IMG/VR virus record: IMGVR_UViG_3300032050_000128
Coordinates: 1 to 63,249 of that record
Direction: 5' to 3' (one strand)
Source: a virus
DNA length: 63,249 nt
Shown: positions 44,701 to 54,115 of the stretch, piece by piece
Layout: every line of letters begins with the position of its first letter
How positions within the stretch are numbered: position 1 is the first letter of the stretch
Notes under the pieces: model-generated
Database searches by the model: none
What the model saw: the letters and a program-made list of their open reading frames with translations, nothing else
What the model was told of the DNA's origin: nothing
Made by a program: the position numbers and the translations under genes

Positions 44701-47700
44701 AGATGAGGCAACCGAGTCAGTCTACAACGACTTCATGGACGTAGACTCTGGCGACAAGGACTATTTGTCCCTCGTAGAAAAACACTTTGACCAGGACAAG
44801 TTTGGCACCGCCGACGACCCGTTCCGCGCACTGTGGGGCGCGTGGATGATGGAGGGCCCGGACAACGGACAAAAGAACGTAACACCCGCGCTGTACCAGT
44901 ACGCGCAGGACACTCTCGGCATGGACGATGAGGAAGCCGGCAAGTTCTCAGAAAACATCGTAGACTCCTACGGCAACCCAGCCGAGCTAGAAGAGGCAGT
45001 GGTCGCGATAGAGGCAGAACCAGAACTGTTCAACTCCGAAGACCCTAAGTACGCGACCGCCCAGGCGCTGCTAAAGATGTCGGCAGTAAACTCAGGCACC
45101 AATGCTACTAAGGTTTGGAAGTCGTACGACCTCTCAGAGGACCAGGGCTTTGCAGACGCACTGTCCGAAGAGGGCAACGTAGTCTCGTTTCCACCAGACT
45201 CCTGGAGAAAAGCCACCGGAGACATTGACGACGTACTAGAGGGTAAGACCGGAGAAAACACTTTCGTGGTAGTTCTCGACGAGGGCAACGGTACCACCAC
45301 ACCAATAGGACAAGACCGAGAGCTGGTCTGGGGTCAGTACGTGGTCGAAGATGTGACTGACAAAGACGGCAACACAATTGTTCGGCTTCGTAAGCTGACG
45401 CCGGCAGAGAACATAGGTATAAACGAAGAGGGCAACTACACGCCTTACTTGATACCAAACGAAAACATAGACCTGCCAGAAGGCTACAACCTGCCAGACA
45501 CCGACGCCTACGCCTCCGAGTACAACGGAGCAGACGGCAACGAGGTCGCAGCCGGCTTCCCAGAGGGCTTCACAGACAGTCCACTGTACATCGCAGAGAA
45601 CTGGGAAACTGAGACGCTGCTAGACTCACTGCGCATTGCAGTCGAGCCAGACCTAGAAGAAGAGAGCGCCGGGTACGCGATACTGGAGTATCCGCTTGAC
45701 GGCGGCACCGACATCCTGGTCAGCGGTCAAGCCATTCGTGACGCACTGCAGATACAGGGTGTCAACACAAACCTATTTTTCCGCGACCTAGCAGGCACCG
45801 GAGACGAGACCGTTCCACCGTCCGAGGCAGACGTAGCACGACAGAACAAGTCGGCGCTCAGCAAGTCTCAGAACCCGACGGACGCGATCGGAACCAGCAT
45901 TGGTAACTCGTTTGACATCACGGAGTGGAAGAAGATCGGCAACCAGCTCGGCTCCAACGAGGGCGGCACCTACGAGGCTCCTGACGGCAGCAAGTACTAT
46001 GTAAAGACACCAAAGAGTCCGCTGCACGCCGGCAACGAGGTACTGGCCTCAGCGCTCTACCGCCGCGCCGGCGTAGACGGCGCCGACACGTTCTTTGGCG
46101 TGGACGAGGCAGACAACATGGTCACCGTCTCACCGATACTGCCGGACGCAAAGCCAGACATGGCGCAGAAAATTGAAGAGCCTAGCTACAAGAAGGCGCT
46201 GCAAGAGGGCTTTGCCATAGACGCCTGGCTAGCCAACTGGGACGTCGCCGGTCTTGCCATGGACAACGTAGTCTCAGTAGACGGCAAGCCAAACCGCGTA
46301 GACACCGGAGGAGCACTGCTCATGCGCGCCATGGGCAAGCCAAAGGGCGCGTTGTTCGGCGACAAGGCCGACGAGTGGGAGACGCTTCGCGACCCAGACA
46401 TGAATCCACAGTCCGCAAAGATTTTTGCAGACATGACCGACGTAGACCTAAAGACCAGCGCCTCCAAGCTGCTAGACGTAACCAGAGCAGACATCGACAG
46501 CCTCGTGGCAGCCGCGTTTCCAGACGAACCAGTACTGCAAAAGACCGTCGCAGACAAGCTAGAGATGCGCAGAATGGACATCCTCGAGCGCGCTGGACTC
46601 ACTGACAAAGACACCACAGTTACTGCCAACAACCTAAAGAACGTACAGGCGCATACACAGACTATCATGGACATTACCGGACTGGACGAGGAAAATGCCA
46701 ACAAGGTGCGCAACGTCATTGACGACGAGTACGGACTAGACTGGTCAGAAGCGACCGCGTCTGAGACCGGAGAAGCCATCAAGGAGGCGTTGAACAGCGA
46801 CGCCTACGACGGACCCCTACCAGAGGGCTTTAAGTCTACAAACAAGAACAAAAAAACAGAGACAAAAGCTCCGTCTGAGCCACCTCTAGACACTGCAGAA
46901 GAGGAAGAAGAAGACGAACTCAAGCCTGAAGACGCGTACGTCATAGCCAACGACTTTGCAGACGAGACACTGGATGCAATTAAACTGTACAGGGAGCAGA
47001 CCGACCTGCCGGTAGAAGACCTGGACCTGAAAGAAAAATTAGACGAGCTAGAGAAGACAGTACAACAAAAACAGCCAGTCGATAATCCAGACGACATTGC
47101 AGAGCTACAGGGCGAAGTAGAAAAAATTGCAGACTACATGCAAGAAAAGCACGGCAAAGGCGGAGAGTTTAAGAGCATCGCAGAAAATCTACGCATAGCA
47201 GGCGACGTAGCCAAGAAAGACAAGATAGACGTAGTGAAGTCACCAATTATCACGGCCGAAGAGGTGGACGCAAGTAAGTACGCAAAGAACGCCGGAGCCA
47301 CGCAGTGGTTTGACGACGCCAACCCACCCAAGCTGTCAGACGACGGTAACTTTGTAGAGGTAACGCTGAACGACATCGGCGGCGACATGCCAAAGTTTGG
47401 CGGCGACGAGGGACCAGTAGACCTGGCCGATCTCGGCGTGCCGTACATTGTCATCGAGGGAGAAGCGCAAGACAACACCTACGACGTACAGCTACGCGTG
47501 CCACTAGACAAGATGGACGAGTTTACCGAAACCTGGAACGAGCTAAAACAAGCTGACCTAGGTCCGTTCATACAAGCACCCGCTGGCTACTACGAGAAGC
47601 CAGAAAACTTCTTTGGCGACGTCTACAGAGACGCCAAAGCCGACGTGTCTGTACCCGAGCCAGAAAAAACCGTAGTCGAAGCTCCAGCCGAAGACAGTAG

Positions 47701-50700
47701 TCCGGTTGGTAAGAGTCTCTCCGCCGACGGCAAGACACCAATCGCGGCCGGCATGAAGGTAAAGTCTACAAAGACTGGCGAAGTCGGCGTAGTCTCTAAG
47801 TTAGATGTGTACAAGAAGAAAGGCGTTGTGTTCCCTGACTACGCCTGGGTAAAATTTGAAGGCAAGAAAGACAAGCAGCTGAAAACAACCAAGACGCTGC
47901 AAATTGTAGACGACGGAGGTTTCCCAGAGGGGGGACCTGGAGGAGGTGAACCAGACGCACCGGCTCCGACAGAGCCAACACCGAGCAGTGAGCCTGCCGT
48001 CCCTTTATCCCCTGAGCCGACAGCGGCTGACGACACAGTAGTACTGAAAACTTCTGAAACACTAGAGGCGCTGCACGACCAGATAGACAAGGCCATCAAG
48101 GACAAGAAGCTGTTGAAGTTCGTGTACAACGGCAAGGAACGCACCGTGCGCCCGCTCAACACCTGGGACAACCCAAAAACAAAAACTAAAAACCTGGTTG
48201 CAGAAGACCTAGGAGACGGCGGAAAGAAGAAAAACTTTTCTACGCACGTAATAGAGTCAACCACGAGCGCGTCCGCAGACCCAGTCAAGCCAAAGCCCGC
48301 CGATCTTCCGGCAGAACAAAAGTACACCGCACCGCCGGAGCCGCAGTTCGGCGCGACAGACTCGTACAAAGTTACAAACATAAACGACACGACGACGTTC
48401 GTGTCTGGCACCTATTTTCTCAACGAGACCGTGGAGTACACTCCGAAGGAGCTAGCTGAGCTCCTAGGCAAGCCGTACGAGTACGGCTCTGGCGGCAAAG
48501 TGCAGCAAGAGTGGTCAATGCGCTTTGAGAGCCCGGACGGCGCAGTTGTATTTGCCAGGCTGTACGACTGGAAAACACTAGACTCGCTTGACCCAGACAA
48601 GAAGTACGACTGGCACATCGGTGGAAACAACGCCAAGGCGACGGAGCTAGTCAAGAACCTACTCGAAGCAAAGAAGAAAGAAAAGAGCAGCGCAGCCGAG
48701 TCTAAGAGCGCGACCACGGACACGCCTGTCGGCAATCCAGCGTTGGCCCTAGACAAGAAAGACTTAGACAACCCAGAGTTGTACGAAAAGAAAGACGTCA
48801 AGGTAGAAAATCTTAAAGTTGGAGACTACATTCCGTACGGCTCCGGCTGGGCGCGTGTGGCGTCGCACGGTGCTGCCTACAACAAAGGAAAGAAGACGCA
48901 CAAGTTTCGCATGTTTCTACAGCACACTAACGGAAATCAACAGTATGTAGAGTACAGTGGAAAGACAGTAATAAAGAGCACTCGTTCACCGAAGAGCGGC
49001 ACCGGAATAAACACACCGCCGCCGACCGTACCTAATCCGCCGCCGCCGCCGTCTTCGTCCAGCAGCACTGGGTCTCCGCTAAAGGCGTACACTCCAGACG
49101 AGTGGGCAGACGCCGCCAAGAAAACAGTAGCCAACAACGAGATTGACTTTGGTCCATTTGACACAAACACCTCGCTTAAAAACGGCGCACTTGCTACAAA
49201 AAATTGGATACAATTTTGGAAAGAAAATAATAATCAACCGATAGACTTTGTAACTTACTCTCCTTACAGTGGTGTTTTTATAGTCGGCATAAAAGACCAG
49301 TCAATTCCAAGAATGATTACGAGCGATGGCAAAAATACGCAAGCGCCAGCGTCCAACGAGTACTACAAAGATAATCCAAGCCTTAAGCACGTACAGCCAG
49401 ACAGTCCGCACTCGGTCTGGCTGGGCGTAGACTTTGAGAAGGACGATCTCGCCCCAATCAAAGACGATGTCGCACCGCCACCAGGCGCAAATCAAAAGTT
49501 TAAGAAGGACAGATTTGGTAACTGGTTGTACAAAGGCGTAACCGTGACCGACGCAAATGGCGACGAAGGTGTGATCTACGGTTTTCCAGGTGCAAAGGGC
49601 TACGAGAACTACGTACAGGTAGAGTTCCTAGACGGAAGCAAGAAAGTCCGCTCCGTCGACAAAGTAACGGGTGGCAGGCTATTTGACCAGACAAAACTGA
49701 CAGAGGCGGGTCCTGGAGTAAACGTACCAGAGGTAGACGACCCAGATTTGGCTAGCGTAGACTGGTCACAGAGCGAGATCACTGGCGCAGGGGTCAAGTC
49801 TCTAGTAGACGCAATTGCACACGTGCAGAGCAGCCCGGCTGCCGGAGCACGCGGTCGGTCAGCTGCAGTAGACGCAGGAGACGTTGAAGACCTAGACGTG
49901 CACATGATGACTGTAGTAGACGGCGACAAGACCTACACACGTGCCAGCTTCAAGCTCACGTCTTGGGCTGGAGACGCTCTGGTAGCTGAACTTCTCAAAA
50001 AAGTGCCAAACACAGAAGAGTACGATCTATTCATAAACCAAGGTATAAAAATGCCGAAGCTGCGAAGAGACGTAGATGGCAACATGGCAATACTAAAGTC
50101 TGGTACTCAGACTGAGTGGGAGTACACCTCTTCCTACAGTGAAACAACTACATACGTAATAACAGACAAAGTTACCGGTGCAACTATCAGAGTATACAGA
50201 GCAAATAGAGACGCAAAGCCAGTAAGCAGTATGAGTGCGCAACGAGACGGACTTGCTTTTCACAATAGAGTAGAAATACTAGTGCCAGAGCAGCAGGACG
50301 CAAACTCTACCGCCAACGTAATTGCAAGAGGCATGAAGCTGGGCGGAGTGCGCGCTCCAAGACCGGCAAAGAAAGAGGACGTAAGAGTTTTAACTGAAAA
50401 TCGTCTGATGAGCATCTTTGGCAAAGAAACTGATCCGTCAAAAAACGTAGTTGGAGCTGCCCGCGTACAGAAGCTTAAGGCGATAGAAAAGATGCTGGGA
50501 CTGCCGTTTGAACAGATGTGGCTAAACTTAGACACTCCGGCCTACGACCTAAACGACAGACTGTCGTACAGAACGAGCAAGGCAATAGCAGAGTACATGG
50601 TTAAAAAAACAGAGACTGGCGCCATAACTCACTCGTTTGGAATCAAGAGCTCGTCTAGTCCAGACGCAGCGGCCCAGGCTATGTTCAACCTGCTCATGAT

Positions 50701-51166
50701 GGAAGACGGCCTAAAAGCTACGTCAGTTCGCTGGACAGAGGGAATCGGCGGTCACGGCGACTCAAGCGAGGCAGACATAAAAACAGGAGGAGCAGACTAC
50801 CTGTTCACAAAGCCTAAGGCAACCATGAAGCCCTACTCTGTAGCAACAGACAACCACGCGTACTTTCACTTTGACCCGATTAAGCTGTACTCACGGCTGG
50901 ACTTCTGGGCTAACTTCAAGGACCAGTACGGAAAGCGCATGAAGGAGACCGACCCGATCGGCGAGATAAAACCAGCCAAGCCCACTTCGGGAAGCGGCAC
51001 CTACGAACTGATGTTTAAGAACGGAATATCGTGGGCAGACCTGTCCATCATAAGTGTGTCCCCGGCGGTGCGTGAACGTCTAGTTAAAATGCTACTCGAC
51101 AATGGGGTACCGCCAGAGAAGTACGGCGCCTCATCGTGGGACGACCTTATACCGGTGAAGAAGTAA
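41759..51166 (+). CDS. giant multidomain virion-associated protein
   Basis: 3135 residues. N-terminal domain to about 115 ending DNTDLLPLSHP, then RRDSEGQF at about 211; acidic low-complexity stretches near 680-850. A kinase-like domain lies at about 1380-1600 (KYYVKTP, DAWLANWDVAG, RVDTGGALL, as in HipA/PI3K-type folds). KOW/SH3-like modules lie at about 2000-2045, 2350-2405 and 2580-2640, and a WYL-like fold at about 2094-2167 (LKFVYNGKERTVRP). A Pro/Ser linker near 2420 precedes a C-terminal domain (2877-3135) with TGGADYLFTK. Its place between portal and protease suggests an internal head or ejected protein. Domain calls are tentative. Confidence 0.6.
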   Translation: MSSSILNKLVNAIDKKAAVAKRPQRLNVQKQAQLLYNSVIAYLANENPKVLPERRVTKRAALTVVRRSLDRTRGLSFSIREYQALRDLGTFISLSQNPNNKTATFADNTDLLPLSHPLCSRRHSMTASALRQARGRWMSADPRLEDDLRPVVASAFGAPVGAPAQVHAVAQLQSVIGRFVPDDVLGADAPALVAAIGDGNSSAARRARAMLQRRDSEGQFAEMGGGRRWLQKGLDGLVSWMTGRTIAADPDTDTFDVQTSDGSVYRVPANATSGVKAVLKTDTDVEKGEARYSSKDIVLNESDVKRIDAPAGFRKYKDTLQGRTVYVSTDDEYVVTKVEKPDQSLRDTIAGIRKHNELQESLEPDKRELRELVGAGENGAWDKEKPFYIATRRDEDSSGKPKLTAIGVSQDWAETQKIIKTDEPRLDKSVEERQVKAKLKNNTWEAWQEKVKKFNEQVKANHAEHVAERTAMLKKQAADRVDSQGNPLEPGWSAVPQDEKSIRPPKEVNNVPGMYKEGGLGKELNPLDPDQGELFNADPTPEKYDVNDTEYVKNNSLQLTDGNGDVVARLEQNDDGSFRAPWILGESRGMEFKTFKDRAEFVEALKENAVKNRTSLAKALEEAGAEQETIDAVKAENATRADIAAALDKDPAVNSVRERAADAAWADMQSPAEKAVVKLSERLYAGNVWNPTELDEMVAGKTKSKARLDSPDEVEEPSVPATQQKKAVLDEAKPFAYSAPSSAYKMDLDAFSPEGPVEGQESSDYTDDPVELSNRYTEAELRESLAKALINKQSAYDAVVDEDFDSEIDDFDPDEIVDEDAPKKPGPKPKSQKKQAADSGVKTMEKDAAPASGFGMLEFNAGSEYVPAEALYKALEEQGVDAELYTAQLYDAKLGENKNVQALLDSRKGEEGIGAATPDLADVFPTQADLDEMDSIEVPSEGTDKLQIDETDEGQAKTFELAKAMNDYKKQYNEKIAAGEVDEATESVYNDFMDVDSGDKDYLSLVEKHFDQDKFGTADDPFRALWGAWMMEGPDNGQKNVTPALYQYAQDTLGMDDEEAGKFSENIVDSYGNPAELEEAVVAIEAEPELFNSEDPKYATAQALLKMSAVNSGTNATKVWKSYDLSEDQGFADALSEEGNVVSFPPDSWRKATGDIDDVLEGKTGENTFVVVLDEGNGTTTPIGQDRELVWGQYVVEDVTDKDGNTIVRLRKLTPAENIGINEEGNYTPYLIPNENIDLPEGYNLPDTDAYASEYNGADGNEVAAGFPEGFTDSPLYIAENWETETLLDSLRIAVEPDLEEESAGYAILEYPLDGGTDILVSGQAIRDALQIQGVNTNLFFRDLAGTGDETVPPSEADVARQNKSALSKSQNPTDAIGTSIGNSFDITEWKKIGNQLGSNEGGTYEAPDGSKYYVKTPKSPLHAGNEVLASALYRRAGVDGADTFFGVDEADNMVTVSPILPDAKPDMAQKIEEPSYKKALQEGFAIDAWLANWDVAGLAMDNVVSVDGKPNRVDTGGALLMRAMGKPKGALFGDKADEWETLRDPDMNPQSAKIFADMTDVDLKTSASKLLDVTRADIDSLVAAAFPDEPVLQKTVADKLEMRRMDILERAGLTDKDTTVTANNLKNVQAHTQTIMDITGLDEENANKVRNVIDDEYGLDWSEATASETGEAIKEALNSDAYDGPLPEGFKSTNKNKKTETKAPSEPPLDTAEEEEEDELKPEDAYVIANDFADETLDAIKLYREQTDLPVEDLDLKEKLDELEKTVQQKQPVDNPDDIAELQGEVEKIADYMQEKHGKGGEFKSIAENLRIAGDVAKKDKIDVVKSPIITAEEVDASKYAKNAGATQWFDDANPPKLSDDGNFVEVTLNDIGGDMPKFGGDEGPVDLADLGVPYIVIEGEAQDNTYDVQLRVPLDKMDEFTETWNELKQADLGPFIQAPAGYYEKPENFFGDVYRDAKADVSVPEPEKTVVEAPAEDSSPVGKSLSADGKTPIAAGMKVKSTKTGEVGVVSKLDVYKKKGVVFPDYAWVKFEGKKDKQLKTTKTLQIVDDGGFPEGGPGGGEPDAPAPTEPTPSSEPAVPLSPEPTAADDTVVLKTSETLEALHDQIDKAIKDKKLLKFVYNGKERTVRPLNTWDNPKTKTKNLVAEDLGDGGKKKNFSTHVIESTTSASADPVKPKPADLPAEQKYTAPPEPQFGATDSYKVTNINDTTTFVSGTYFLNETVEYTPKELAELLGKPYEYGSGGKVQQEWSMRFESPDGAVVFARLYDWKTLDSLDPDKKYDWHIGGNNAKATELVKNLLEAKKKEKSSAAESKSATTDTPVGNPALALDKKDLDNPELYEKKDVKVENLKVGDYIPYGSGWARVASHGAAYNKGKKTHKFRMFLQHTNGNQQYVEYSGKTVIKSTRSPKSGTGINTPPPTVPNPPPPPSSSSSTGSPLKAYTPDEWADAAKKTVANNEIDFGPFDTNTSLKNGALATKNWIQFWKENNNQPIDFVTYSPYSGVFIVGIKDQSIPRMITSDGKNTQAPASNEYYKDNPSLKHVQPDSPHSVWLGVDFEKDDLAPIKDDVAPPPGANQKFKKDRFGNWLYKGVTVTDANGDEGVIYGFPGAKGYENYVQVEFLDGSKKVRSVDKVTGGRLFDQTKLTEAGPGVNVPEVDDPDLASVDWSQSEITGAGVKSLVDAIAHVQSSPAAGARGRSAAVDAGDVEDLDVHMMTVVDGDKTYTRASFKLTSWAGDALVAELLKKVPNTEEYDLFINQGIKMPKLRRDVDGNMAILKSGTQTEWEYTSSYSETTTYVITDKVTGATIRVYRANRDAKPVSSMSAQRDGLAFHNRVEILVPEQQDANSTANVIARGMKLGGVRAPRPAKKEDVRVLTENRLMSIFGKETDPSKNVVGAARVQKLKAIEKMLGLPFEQMWLNLDTPAYDLNDRLSYRTSKAIAEYMVKKTETGAITHSFGIKSSSSPDAAAQAMFNLLMMEDGLKATSVRWTEGIGGHGDSSEADIKTGGADYLFTKPKATMKPYSVATDNHAYFHFDPIKLYSRLDFWANFKDQYGKRMKETDPIGEIKPAKPTSGSGTYELMFKNGISWADLSIISVSPAVRERLVKMLLDNGVPPEKYGASSWDDLIPVKK

Positions 51167-51182
51167 AGAGACAGAGGCAACC

Positions 51183-52226
51183 ATGACCGAGCAGAGAAAA
51201 CTTACCATACCGGAAGATTACACGACTGGCTACGTCGGTCCTGCCGTAGTTGAAACTCTAGACAAGCCGAGAGAGACTTTCGCCGTGTCGGAGGTTGCCT
51301 GGTTTGACCACGACGAGGACGGTCCAGTAATGGCGCTATTTACTCTATCTGAGGTGCTAGAGTATCCTCTAGGGAGCAAAAACGACGTAACAGTAGACAG
51401 AAGTAGTGGCACAATAACGTTCAATAGCTACGGCAAGGCGTACACTGTTAGGGCGTTTCAAGACTCGGACGGGTCTTGGTCATCGACTCTTCGAGTGCCA
51501 GTTCCAGCCGAAGCCCTAGAGGGTATGTACATGAGGGAGACTATTATGGCGTTCAGTCCGGGAGACCCGGGTGACGGAGAGTCACTAATCGCCCTACTAG
51601 ATGAGAGCGCACAAGACGTGCAGGAACTAATTTACACCTCCGACGCTGGAATGTTTAGCCGCAATAATTTAGCCTGGTTCAGGGTCCCGCCCGAGCACAC
51701 TGAGTTCGACGGCATGATTATCGTAGAGGTCTCTCCTGACTTTATAGAGACGTTTGACAAAGCAGAAAAAAGTGGAAAGCCACTCTCCCGCGAGGAAGTA
51801 GAACGTCCAGCAAAAGAAAAAGCAATTAAAGCCGCCGGAGAGTTTGTCTGTCCGCCAGCAACACAGGACGTTGCGCTAAACCTAGAAAATCGTCAAAATG
51901 CAATCGACGACATCGGATACGGTCCGATGAATCCAGACGAACCAAACGAAGAGTTTTGGCAGAAAAAGGCTGAAAAGTGGTCGGTCACCATTGAAGAGGC
52001 AAAGACTAGTCGCTGCGGCAACTGCGCTGCTTTTATTAAGACTTCAGAGATGAAAGAGTGCATAGTAAACGGACTAGCAGCTTCAGCAGGCTGGGACACG
52101 GTAGAGGCTGCCGACTTAGGCTACTGTGAGGCGTTAGACTTTAAGTGCGCTTCAGCTCGTACGTGCGACGCATGGATTTCAGGTGGACCAGTTACAGACG
52201 AGAGCAAGATGGGAGAGTCTCAGTGA
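51183..52226 (+). CDS. head-associated protein with conserved cysteine domain
   Basis: 347 residues. The N-terminal 200 residues are beta-rich and acidic. The C-terminal domain (from VCPPATQDVALNLENRQNAI through SRCGNCAAFI, MKECI, LGYCEALDFKC and ARTCDAWISGGP) is a cysteine-rich module also seen in cyanophage and actinophage structural operons (recollection), suited to a metal centre. GTGA overlap with the next gene. Confidence 0.65.
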   Translation: MTEQRKLTIPEDYTTGYVGPAVVETLDKPRETFAVSEVAWFDHDEDGPVMALFTLSEVLEYPLGSKNDVTVDRSSGTITFNSYGKAYTVRAFQDSDGSWSSTLRVPVPAEALEGMYMRETIMAFSPGDPGDGESLIALLDESAQDVQELIYTSDAGMFSRNNLAWFRVPPEHTEFDGMIIVEVSPDFIETFDKAEKSGKPLSREEVERPAKEKAIKAAGEFVCPPATQDVALNLENRQNAIDDIGYGPMNPDEPNEEFWQKKAEKWSVTIEEAKTSRCGNCAAFIKTSEMKECIVNGLAASAGWDTVEAADLGYCEALDFKCASARTCDAWISGGPVTDESKMGESQ

Positions 52227-54115
52227 GAGTAGCCGGCCGGTATGGAAGTTTGTATCTATTTGTAGAAGAAAATCGTGCAGCTGTGCTAGACACGGAGACT
52301 AATACAATTGTGCGTACTGGAACCAGCAGTGTCTTGTTAGCAAGCGCAAATTGGCAAAAACCAGGCATTAAGCCAACAAGAGCGATGACAGACCTAGCAC
52401 TCGGTGCCCTAACTGACTTGGACATTCGCATAGTCGCAAGCGGAGACCGCATGTACACGGTGCCAAAAGCCGCGCAGGCAGAGGCAAAACGAGGACTAGA
52501 GTGGCGAGCAAAGCACAATCGTGGCGGAACTCCGGTGGGCGTAAACAGTGCAAGAACGTTAGCTCGCGGCGGACAGATTGGCATCAGAAAGATTAGACAC
52601 ATTGCAAAGTACTTTCCACGTCATGAAGTAGACAAGAAGGGCAAGGGCTGGAGTCCAGGAGAAGACGGCTATCCTAGCAGAGGTCGTATTGCCTGGGCGC
52701 TTTGGGGTGGAGACCCTGCTTGGCGCTGGGCTAGAGCAATTGTCGAACGAGAAAACAAGAAAAAGAAGGGCGTACGCGCAGACGCCTACTCCGGTATGCC
52801 AGACGCAGAATACGATTTGTTTGGCGATAATACTGAAGACCTCAGAGAATTTTTTGACGCCGAGCTGCTAGACGTAGAGCAGGCTGCAGAGTTCGTAGTT
52901 CGCATAAACTTAGAAGACGGTGGCATAGACCGTCTGTACAAGGTGCAACCAGAAGGAGAAGTATTCGTCTGGGACGGCAGCGGATGGGAAGACCTAGGAC
53001 ACACCGCACACGACTTCAACACATACGATAAGTCTCTAGACGAACCGTACGACAAGGCGCCTAGAGCACACGTCTCGATAGACGCTATGTCCGCCATGAA
53101 AGTTTCTGCATTTTTACAACAAAATCCGTACTCGAGCATCGGACCGTCCATGCTGGAACCTGAAGAAGCTATACTAATGGCAGACGCAGCAGATGAAATA
53201 GACTGGGAACTCATAGACAGGGCCGCAGTCACTGCCGCCGGAGAAGAGGGCCTGAGCAAAGACGACACCCCGGGAGTGTACACCCCAGAAGAGAGATCAG
53301 AAAAAGCCAGCGGTCAAGTTAGAGATGCAGCCGGAAAGTTTGCGGCGGCCGGCACAAAAGTATTCATAGGCGGAGACAGGGCAGCTGTTGGCACAGTCAA
53401 GTCAGTAGACAGCAAGACTGGTCAAGTCAGCGTAGAACTGTCAGACGGCAAATTAGTCACAGTTGGAGCGCAGTTCACACAAGGTGTAGACGACGCGACG
53501 CCGGTGCAGACTTCACCTGAAAGATTTGATGGAGGCAGGCTAGACACCACCGGTCTACTGGCCAAGCCTAGAGTGCCGCAAGGGAGCTCGTTGGCAACGC
53601 TGCCTGGACTGCTACCGGCCCTGACTGAAAACGACGTGTCACTGCTGATGAGAGACTGGGGAGCTTGGGCAGCTGCCCAACGTGTAAGCCCAGAGGTAGC
53701 ACCTAACGTACAGTCATCACCTGCCCAGGGCAGCAACTTAAAGATTGGAAACACAGATTCAGTGCAGAGTCCAACATCGGCACCAGCGCCTGCACCGGCA
53801 ACACCAGTAACCTACGGAATAGTGCAGTCCGCGCCAAATGCCTACAATGATCCCATGCTACGCAGTTGGCTAGATCAAAAGTACAAGGGTAAAGATGGAG
53901 TAGAGCGTTTTGTAAACAGAGGTTGGTACAACCCTATAGTTAAACCGGGTCTAGAGGGAATGATCGAGAAACCAGAAGAAGACGCGTCTAAGATTACTGC
54001 AAAACGCAACAGACCAGGCGAGCAGCGAGCAGCAGTTGGAAAAGGACCAAACGTCTACTACCAACCAAATAAGATTCCAACCGCCACTCCTTCAGTAGTG
54101 CCTAAGGGTAAATAA
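52223..54115 (+). CDS. structural protein with DNA/capsid-domain motifs
   Basis: 630 residues from GTG 52223, preferred because GGGAGA lies seven bases upstream and the GTGA overlap is typical; an ATG at 52172 is in frame. RKIRHIAKYFPRHEVDKKGK, then ALWGGDPAWRWARAIV, is a module found in phage head operons. TPEERSEKASGQVRDAAGKF then SH3-like KVFIGGDRAAVGTVKSVD follow at about 345-390. The C-terminus is Pro/Ala-rich. Function unclear, likely in the head. Confidence 0.6.
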   Translation: MRVAGRYGSLYLFVEENRAAVLDTETNTIVRTGTSSVLLASANWQKPGIKPTRAMTDLALGALTDLDIRIVASGDRMYTVPKAAQAEAKRGLEWRAKHNRGGTPVGVNSARTLARGGQIGIRKIRHIAKYFPRHEVDKKGKGWSPGEDGYPSRGRIAWALWGGDPAWRWARAIVERENKKKKGVRADAYSGMPDAEYDLFGDNTEDLREFFDAELLDVEQAAEFVVRINLEDGGIDRLYKVQPEGEVFVWDGSGWEDLGHTAHDFNTYDKSLDEPYDKAPRAHVSIDAMSAMKVSAFLQQNPYSSIGPSMLEPEEAILMADAADEIDWELIDRAAVTAAGEEGLSKDDTPGVYTPEERSEKASGQVRDAAGKFAAAGTKVFIGGDRAAVGTVKSVDSKTGQVSVELSDGKLVTVGAQFTQGVDDATPVQTSPERFDGGRLDTTGLLAKPRVPQGSSLATLPGLLPALTENDVSLLMRDWGAWAAAQRVSPEVAPNVQSSPAQGSNLKIGNTDSVQSPTSAPAPAPATPVTYGIVQSAPNAYNDPMLRSWLDQKYKGKDGVERFVNRGWYNPIVKPGLEGMIEKPEEDASKITAKRNRPGEQRAAVGKGPNVYYQPNKIPTATPSVVPKGK

